DNA from: DASYYE01 sp035946955
Lineage (GTDB): Bacteria; Actinomycetota; Actinomycetes; Streptosporangiales; Streptosporangiaceae
NCBI GenBank assembly: GCA_035946955.1
Contig: DASYYE010000245.1
Location: 1 to 19,899 of the forward strand
Reading direction: 5' to 3'
Length of the DNA stretch: 19,899 nucleotides
Made by a program: the position numbers and the translations under genes. The notes beneath the pieces were generated by a model, which made no database searches, was not told where the DNA came from, and was given only the letters and a program-made list of their open reading frames with translations. Within the stretch, counting starts at the first letter, position 1. Every line of letters starts with the position of its first letter. Of the stretch, positions 15,523 to 19,899 are shown piece after piece.

Positions 15523-15618
15523 CGCTGGCCGCGGTTCATTACCCGCGCACCTCATCCGCGGGAGTCCCACGTAGTGCTTCAGCGCCTGGGCAGCGGGCGC
15601 CAGCAGGGTGCCCATCAG

Positions 15619-15680
15619 ACCCGGACCATCCGCGCCGGCGACAGCCATCCCCTCGCGGTTACCACAGCCGCGGGCGCTGA
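15619..15680 (+). pseudogene. Serine recombinase R3, C-terminal relic
   Basis: The codons 'TRTIRAGDSHPLAVTTAAG' match the last residues of R2 ('TRTIRAGDSHPLAVTTAAGR'). One base is lost just before the old stop, so the stop (TGA 15678-15680) is out of frame. All of the catalytic and recombinase domains are gone; the sequence upstream is not recombinase. The relic sits directly after the EEP pseudogene and before a conserved tail leading to junction C, the same order as R1 before junction B. Confidence 0.75.
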
Positions 15681-15750
15681 CATCACCAGAAAGCCAGGAC
15701 AAGAAACAGCCCGGACAAGAAGGGAGGCACAGCATCAGCTCGGGCACCCA

Positions 15751-15767
15751 CCCGGCCAGAGGCCGGG
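15751..15767 (+). terminator. Hairpin in the R3 tail
   Basis: CCCGGCC-AGA-GGCCGGG is a perfect 7-bp stem with a 3-nt loop. The equivalent behind R2 (19866-19882) keeps pairing by a G-T wobble. It is likely the recombinase transcription terminator, or a structural element of the att region. Confidence 0.5.
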
Positions 15768-15805
15768 CCCGGGTGACGTCCCCGCATGCCCGCAAACAGC
15801 AAGTC

Positions 15806-15836
15806 ATGGGGAAATTACGTGTCCGAGATTTTCGTT
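15806..15836 (+). repeat. Junction C
   Basis: 'ATGGGGAAATTACGTGT' then 'CCGAG' (15806-15827) matches the left half of junction B with one substitution. To its right the sequence is 'ATTTTCGTTGTTCAAGC' instead of ACTTGAACACGAAAATCGG. Read on the opposite strand this is GCTTGAACAACGAAAATC, close to that left-end motif inverted. It can also be aligned with the later 'attcgttgttt' of repeat B after a ~95-base deletion. Confidence 0.55.
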
Positions 15837-15905
15837 GTTCAAGCAATAGGCTGGACTGAACGCAGCGGAGTGGCAGGTAGCGAGGGGCCGGCTGCCGAGC
15901 CGCCG

Positions 15906-16025
15906 GCCATAGCCGTACGGCCTTGTGTGGTCGAGATCCTCCCTGGTGTGGCCTTTCGCGAATTCAACCGCCTTGGTGGCGGAGTCCGTCATGTGCCGCA
16001 GCCGTACAACGTCCTCAGGCGGCAT
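15906..16025 (-). pseudogene. HepT (DUF86) toxin, truncated at junction C
   Basis: The start ATG 16025 overlaps the MntA stop. 'MPPEDVVRLRHMTDSATKAV' then 'EFAKGHTREDL' matches the N-terminus of HepT/DUF86 toxins, normally ~110-140 aa. Resemblance ends after ~36 residues. The remaining frame toward 15804 reads into the junction C flank, so the catalytic R-x4-6-H HEPN motif is absent. The toxin is non-functional. Confidence 0.7.
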
Positions 16026-16322
16026 AGAGTTGCCGGGCAGAAGCCCTCACCCCGTCCCGGAAGAACCGGCTCAGGTCTTCGTAGGTCCGGAGTTCTACCT
16101 CGGCACCTCCCATCAGGCCGCCCAGCTCGATCTCCATCTCAGCGAGACGCAGCAGCCCAGGGACATGACCAGCGTCGAACTGGACCAGCACGTCGACGTC
16201 GCTGCGGGGGAGAAGTCGCCGCGGAGCGAGGATCCGTACAAAACAAGGCGCGTGATGTGGTGTCGCTGGCAGAAGTCCGCGAGCGCACTGTCATCCACCT
16301 CGATGCCTGGCCGGATCCGCAT
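16015..16322 (-). pseudogene. MntA-type nucleotidyltransferase antitoxin, one frameshift
   Basis: Start ATG 16322 ('MRIRPGIEVDDSALADFCQR'); an ATG at 16334 is possible. The minimal nucleotidyltransferase motif begins 'YGSSLRGDFSP' (~29-39). The frame then slips in a C-run (plus-strand G 16206-16210); one added base restores 'RSDVDVLVQFDAGHVPGLLR', 'LAEMEIELGGLMGGAEVELR' and 'TYEDLSRFF', ending 'ARQLYAA' at the TGA 16015-16017. G-S-x-D-x-D is thus complete in the restored protein (~100 aa). MntA inactivates HepT by AMPylation of a HEPN tyrosine. The gene overlaps HepT as in normal operons. Since HepT is truncated, loss of constraint is expected, but a one-base homopolymer shift could be a sequencing artefact. 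Confidence 0.7.
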
Positions 16323-16574
16323 GTTCACAACCATGCCGCAGGCATGTGTGATGCGGCCACATCTCACCCAAGCCGAGTGCCACGCCGTTTGGCTTCGCCT
16401 GACAGGCATTTCGGCAACGGGTTCGAGTACCGGGCGGACGTGTCGCTGGGCACCAGCCAGTGCAGCAGTGGAGCCTGCCCGACGGTGGGCCGTCGTGGCG
16501 GGGTTCTGTTGGCGGGTCTGGTCGCCGCCAGGTCCACTGGTGCCGTCCGGGCCCATCGGCCGGTGGTGACGTGG
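16323..16574. other. Upstream region of mntA; no gene seen
   Basis: About 250 bases between mntA and the stop of the leftward gene at 16575. The frames are low-complexity, and I find no hairpin or promoter boxes worth naming. Confidence 0.35.
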
Positions 16575-17780
16575 CTATGGGCGGGGGGCAGGGGCGGATC
16601 CCGGCCCAGGCGCCGTGACGGCCAGGCCTGCCTGGTCAAGACGGGTGAGGAGGCTGGGCTTGCGCAGGTGCTGCTGGCGCAGTGTCAGGTATCGCTGGCG
16701 GAACTCCTCGGCGTTGCCGGTGCGATGGGCGGCAGCCTGCAGGTCTTTGAGCAGATCGGCGGCAGCATCGTAGTCGCCAGGCTTTCGGGTGCTGATGAGT
16801 GCGCTGACGCGCGCCCACGCCGTTTCCTGGTCGCCGGCCAGGGTGTCCAAACGCTTTTCCCGGGCCGCCGCGCGCTCTTGTGCCTGGCGGGCGTGCTCCG
16901 CAGCGCGTGTGGCTTCGGCCCGCCGCTCGCGTTCGTGGCGGGCTTCGGCAGCGGCGTCAAGCAACTGGGCCACGGTGCGCCGGGGAAGGCTCTCACTGGT
17001 GGTGTCGCTGCCACGGTGGAACCGGCGCCGCAGTTCCATCTGCACCTGGGCACCCTGGCCTTGGGCAACCCGGCTGAGAAGCTTGTCCTTGTCGCTCGCT
17101 GGCAGGTCCCTGATCCATCTGGCCAGCATGCGGGGATCGTCTTTCGTCTCGGTCAGGGGCTGGCTCGTCTGGGCCGCGATGCCGAGCAGGTCGGCGTCGA
17201 GCCGGAGGAAGTCTGCGAGGGCACGCTGTGGCGCGGTGAGTGCCCTGAGGCCAGCAGGCACCGGTGGTTCAAGTTCGTCTTCTTCGTCGTAGTCGAAGGC
17301 GTCCTCGTCACGTTCCCAGGTTCCATACCCCGTCAGCCAGGCCAGGTACAGGGGACGCAGATCCCCGGCGGCGAGTTCGGCGCGGACGCCCACGATGGCC
17401 GACAGCGAGTCCTCAGCGCCTTCGACCCAGTCCCCGCCTTCGTCGTCGCTGGTCAGGTCCAGGATGAGGTGTTCGCGGGAGGTCCAGGCCACCACGTGGG
17501 GTTCGATGCAGTACCGCTCGACAACGCTCATGGCCAGGAGCGCCCGGGGCAGGCGCAGCATCACCTGGTGAGTGCCCCAGTTGGTGACATACAGATGGGC
17601 GTCGTAATAGCGCTCCATCATCTTGCGCGGGTCGCCGCGGAAGTTGCCCCAGTGGTACTCGTTGGTGAAGCTGGTGGCGGTCACCCGCGCCCGGGTGGAA
17701 AGCGCGCGGACCTCAGCCTGCTGCCGCTCGTCCAAAGGCCGGTCGACGGCCAGGAACTCGTAGTACTGGTACTCGCTCAT
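16575..17780 (-). CDS. Conserved actinobacterial hypothetical protein
   Basis: This intact 401-aa protein starts at ATG 17780 ('MSEYQYYEFLAVDRPLDERQ'). Family landmarks are 'RALSTRARVTATSFTNEYHW', 'GNFRGDPRKMMERYYDAHLY', 'NWGTHQVMLRLPR', 'LILDLTSDDEGGDWVEGAED' and 'DLRPLYLAWLTGYGTWERDE'. A middle acidic patch precedes 'ADFLRLDADLLGIAAQ'. The C-terminal ~120 residues form a charged coiled coil ('ARHERERRAEATRAAEHARQ') and a helical end ('LKDLQAAAHRTGNAEEFRQR'). From general knowledge, this family is often encoded beside SWIM zinc-finger genes; no function is established. Twelve bases separate it from the upstream gene (17793-18104), so the two form an operon. No SWIM gene is visible here. Confidence 0.75.
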   Translation of the reverse strand: MSEYQYYEFLAVDRPLDERQQAEVRALSTRARVTATSFTNEYHWGNFRGDPRKMMERYYDAHLYVTNWGTHQVMLRLPRALLAMSVVERYCIEPHVVAWTSREHLILDLTSDDEGGDWVEGAEDSLSAIVGVRAELAAGDLRPLYLAWLTGYGTWERDEDAFDYDEEDELEPPVPAGLRALTAPQRALADFLRLDADLLGIAAQTSQPLTETKDDPRMLARWIRDLPASDKDKLLSRVAQGQGAQVQMELRRRFHRGSDTTSESLPRRTVAQLLDAAAEARHERERRAEATRAAEHARQAQERAAAREKRLDTLAGDQETAWARVSALISTRKPGDYDAAADLLKDLQAAAHRTGNAEEFRQRYLTLRQQHLRKPSLLTRLDQAGLAVTAPGPGSAPAPRP

Positions 17781-17792
17781 AGTCGCTACCGC

Positions 17793-18104
17793 TCAGCTGG
17801 CCCAGTGCCGGTAGGCCTCGACCCATTCGGCGCCGGCTGGAGGTGGCGTGGGCAGCGGCAGGTCAAGGATGCCAATGGCCTGCCGGTACTTTCCGCAGGA
17901 GCAGATCGCGGCAACCCCGCTGCCAGGCAGCAGGTCGATCTTCGTGACGGTCACCTCAACACCCAGGACGGTGGTCCGGAACGGGACGGCCAAGCGCTCC
18001 TCAAGCATGGCCTGGAAACCGGCCATCTGCTCGTCCTCGCCATAGGCATCCACGGTGGCCTGCTCGATTAAGGCATCCAGTTCAGCGTCACCCGATCCCG
18101 CCAC
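17793..18104 (-). CDS. Small conserved protein ('calcium-binding protein' family)
   Basis: The conserved part is 'DAELDALIEQATVDAYGEDE', 'QMAGFQAMLEERLAVPFRTT', 'VLGVEVTVTKIDLLPGSG', 'ICSCGKYRQAIGILDLPLPT' and 'EWVEAYRHW'. This pattern is usually annotated as a calcium-binding protein in databases, though I know of no experimental proof; 'DAYGEDEQ' is the acidic loop. The start is uncertain: GTG 18104 gives 'VAGSGDAELDALIEQ' (103 aa). The open frame reaches 18395 but would overlap recombinase R2 and looks non-coding there. It is first in the leftward operon with the 401-aa protein and divergent from R2, with about 210 bases between them for both promoters. Confidence 0.65.
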   Translation of the reverse strand: MAGSGDAELDALIEQATVDAYGEDEQMAGFQAMLEERLAVPFRTTVLGVEVTVTKIDLLPGSGVAAICSCGKYRQAIGILDLPLPTPPPAGAEWVEAYRHWAS

Positions 18105-18228
18105 ATCCCGCAGCCTACTGAAGGTGGTGCTGTGCCGCCGCTGGCTCGGTCCGCTACCACCAGCCTCGGTGGCAAAACGATGCTCAGCATCGGAGTCGCC
18201 GACGCAGCCACCTGGCGGAGGCAGTGAC

Positions 18229-18266
18229 GGTTTTCGGCGTGTTGCCGGTGTTTTCGCCTGTTCTGG
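18229..18266. promoter_or_regulatory. Direct repeat upstream of recombinase R2
   Basis: GTTTTCGGCGTGTTGCCG and TGTTTTCGCCTGTTCTGG follow each other with TTTTCG at 18231-18236 and 18251-18256, a 20-base period (about two helical turns). They lie in the divergent region 50-85 bases before the R2 ATG and may be tandem operator half-sites. No equivalent is seen before R1. Confidence 0.35.
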
Positions 18267-18315
18267 GTGATGCTGGGGCCAGCGACTTGCGGGCTTGCCA
18301 GGAGGCAGGTGGATC

Positions 18316-19794
18316 ATGGCCGCGGCGGTGGAACACCAGCAGAGCGGGGACGTGCTGGCTGGCGGGAGTGTTCTGGCGGCATGGGCGGAGCGCACCGGCA
18401 GCCGCCGGGCGCCAGGCTCGGGCCGGCGCGGACTGCGGTTCGCATTCTACGGGCGGGTGTCGACGGAGGACTGGCAGGATCCCGTGACCTCGCGGGCGCG
18501 GCAGCGTGACCAGGCCGGCTTGCTGGTGGCCGGGCACGGGGAGATCGTCGCGGAGTTCTTCGACACCGGGCAGAGCCGCACCCTGGCCTGGGCGCGGCGC
18601 CCGCAGGCCGCCGCCCTCATCGCCGCGCTGGCCGACCCGGACCGGGGCTGGGACGCGATCGTGATCGGCGAGTACGAGCGGGCGTTCTACGGCAGCCAGT
18701 ACGCCTCGGTCGCCCCGCTGCTGGAGCACTACGGCATCCAGTTGTGGGCACCGGAACTGGGTGGGCAGATCGACTACCACGCCGAGGATCACGAGCAGAC
18801 GATGCTGGCACTGGGATTGCAGTCGAAGCGGGAGATCACCCGGACCAGGATCCGGGTCCGCACGGCGATGGCCGCTCAGACCCGCGAGCAAGGCCGCTAC
18901 CTCGGCGGCCGGCCGCCGTATGGGTACCGGCTCACCGATGCCGGGCCGCACCCCAACAAGGCCCACGCCGCGTGGGGCCGGCGCGCCCACCGCCTGGAGC
19001 CTGACCCTGTGGCGGCGCCGGTGGTGGCGTGGATGTTCGCTCAGCGGCTGGCCGGGCACTCCGTTGCGCGGATCACCCGGGCGCTGAACGACGCCGCGAT
19101 CCCGTGCCCGTCTGCGGCCGACCCCAAGCGCAACCCGCACCGGAGCGGTGCCCGGTGGACGCTTCGTACGGTAGCGGCGATCCTGGCCAACCCGCGCTAC
19201 ACGGGCCGGCAGGTGTGGAACCGGCAGCGGACCGACTTCGACCTGGTCGATCCCGCCGACACCGCGCTGGGCCACAAGCAGGTGCAGCGGTGGAACCTGC
19301 CCGAGGGATGGGTCATCTCCCGTCGTCCCGCGCACCCGGCGCTGGTCAGCGAGACCGACTTCATCGCCGCCCAGGACGCCACCACACCCCGCGGCCCTGC
19401 CGGGCCGGCCGCGCGGCGGTACCTGCTGGCCAGGCTGCTGACCTGCGCGCTGTGCGGGCGGCGGCTGGAATCAGCCTGGTCCAACGGCAAGCCTGCCTAC
19501 CGGTGCCGCCACGGCTACACCAGCGCCACCAGCCCCGACCCCACCCGGCCGAAGAACACCTACGTGCGCGAAGACCAGATCCTCCCGCACCTAGCCGCCG
19601 TAGCCGTCCTGCTGGCCGACGACGGCCACGCGGCAAGCGACGCCACCATGCGGATCACCACCCCAGCCCAGGCCGCAGGATTGATCGACCAGCTGCGGAC
19701 CGCAGGCGTCACCCTCACCTACGACCCGGACACCCGGACCATCCGCGCCGGCGACAGCCATCCCCTCGCGGTCACCACAGCCGCAGGCCGCTGA
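18316..19794 (+). CDS. Serine recombinase R2 (resolvase + recombinase + Zn-ribbon)
   Basis: The start ATG 18316 ('MAAAVEHQQSGDVLAGGSVL') has AGGAGG ten bases upstream. The 492-aa protein is colinear with R1: 'FYGRVSTEDWQDPVTSRARQ' (nucleophile Ser49), 'GWDAIVIGEYERAFYGSQYA', 'SKREITRTRIRVRTAMAAQT', 'GRYLGGRPPYGYRLTDAGPH', 'NPRYTGRQVWNRQR' and a zinc ribbon 'CALCGRRLESAWSNG' with 'YRCRHGYTS'. Differences from R1 concentrate in the N-terminal 35 residues, the ~125-165 segment and the last ~70 residues. Catalytic and architectural motifs are all intact. It should be an active integrase/excisionase of the same specificity class. Its 3' tail (to the window end) nearly equals the tail behind the R3 relic, so R2 and R3 are closer to each other than to R1 there. 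Confidence 0.9.
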   Translation: MAAAVEHQQSGDVLAGGSVLAAWAERTGSRRAPGSGRRGLRFAFYGRVSTEDWQDPVTSRARQRDQAGLLVAGHGEIVAEFFDTGQSRTLAWARRPQAAALIAALADPDRGWDAIVIGEYERAFYGSQYASVAPLLEHYGIQLWAPELGGQIDYHAEDHEQTMLALGLQSKREITRTRIRVRTAMAAQTREQGRYLGGRPPYGYRLTDAGPHPNKAHAAWGRRAHRLEPDPVAAPVVAWMFAQRLAGHSVARITRALNDAAIPCPSAADPKRNPHRSGARWTLRTVAAILANPRYTGRQVWNRQRTDFDLVDPADTALGHKQVQRWNLPEGWVISRRPAHPALVSETDFIAAQDATTPRGPAGPAARRYLLARLLTCALCGRRLESAWSNGKPAYRCRHGYTSATSPDPTRPKNTYVREDQILPHLAAVAVLLADDGHAASDATMRITTPAQAAGLIDQLRTAGVTLTYDPDTRTIRAGDSHPLAVTTAAGR

Positions 19795-19899
19795 CACCAC
19801 CAGAAAGCCCGGACAAGAAAACAGCCCGGACAAGAAGGGAGGCTCAGCACCAGCTCAGGCGCCCACCCGGTCAGAGGCCGGGCCTGGGTGACGTTCCCG
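19732..19899 (+). repeat. Recombinase tail repeat, copy 2 (window edge)
   Basis: This is the end of R2 plus ~105 bases of 3' tail, nearly identical to 15619-15786. By analogy with B and C, a further junction ('atggggaaat-acgtgtccgag') is predicted about 20 bases beyond the window end. Confidence 0.8.
19866..19882 (+). terminator. Hairpin in the R2 tail
   Basis: CCCGGTC-AGA-GGCCGGG forms a 7-bp stem with one G-T pair. It is homologous to the perfect hairpin at 15751-15767; conservation of pairing suggests a real RNA or DNA structure. Confidence 0.5.

Larger units (their letters stand above)
15619..15786 (+). repeat. Recombinase tail repeat, copy 1 (pairs with 19732-19899)
   Basis: The segment runs from ACCCGGACCATCCGCGCC through 'CAGAAAGCC', 'GACAAGAA', 'CAGCCCGGACAAGAAGGGAGG' and 'CAGAGGCCGGG' to 'GGGTGACGT'. 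It is nearly identical to the end of R2 and its 3' tail. It continues to junction C, whereas the R2 copy runs off the window. High similarity in non-coding sequence implies recent common origin. Confidence 0.8.

Noticed and set aside
15786..18071. Long plus-strand open frame (761 codons)
   Set aside because: It lies antisense to mntA/hepT and the two intact leftward genes, has shadow-type Pro/Gly/Val composition and matches no family.
1..19899. CRISPR array or classic insertion sequence
   Set aside because: No regularly spaced repeats and no DDE transposase or IS ends were seen; the only mobility genes are the serine recombinases.

Overview
The window is GC-rich with strongly GC-biased third codon positions. 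Its protein families are typical of filamentous or spore-forming actinobacteria: a DIP1984-family protein, DUF6907-type proteins, HigB/HigA pairs, HEAT-repeat proteins, and a conserved pair often seen near SWIM zinc-finger genes. Genus cannot be told from the sequence. The left edge (barstar gene) looks less GC-rich than the rest. The whole region reads as accessory DNA: about half of the recognisable genes are broken by frameshifts, truncations or insertions, next to a few intact ones.

Layout. (1) 1-1187: partial barstar-family immunity gene, terminator-like hairpin, and a scrap of a transglutaminase-like gene. (2) 1188-1310, repeat A. (3) 1401-9155: a conserved winged-helix/coiled-coil protein, a dead HigB-HigA remnant, a twice-frameshifted hypothetical gene, an intact AlbA_2/HATPase protein with its own promoter and operator-like repeats, a DIP1984 protein, and an intact serine recombinase (R1). 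(4) 9289-9407, repeat B, colinear with A. (5) 9547-15680: an RraB-like N-terminal domain apparently frameshifted into an unknown protein, two DUF6907-type genes, a HEAT-repeat fragment, an intact HigB-HigA operon with a clear operator, an EEP-nuclease pseudogene, and the last ~20 codons of another serine recombinase (R3). (6) Junction C at about 15806-15836. (7) 15906-19794: a broken MntA-HepT pair whose HepT is cut off next to junction C, a two-gene conserved operon, and a second intact serine recombinase (R2), a close paralogue of R1. The window ends inside the R2 3' tail, which is nearly the same as the R3 tail.

Main interpretation (inference). The same motif set (recombinase C-terminus, hairpin, a 'gggtgacg' box, 'atggggaaat-acgtgtccgag', then a conserved ~110-bp left end) recurs in one orientation. 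This fits a tandem array of integrative modules, each closed on its right by a serine recombinase and abutting the next at a shared junction. Module 1 runs from A to B, module 2 from B to C, and module 3 from C past the window edge. Cargo is toxin-antitoxin or defence-like (HigBA twice, MntA-HepT, AlbA_2 ATPase) plus small unknown proteins. At A the junction matches the T-loop-to-3'-end of a tRNA-Leu gene, which hints at the original target.
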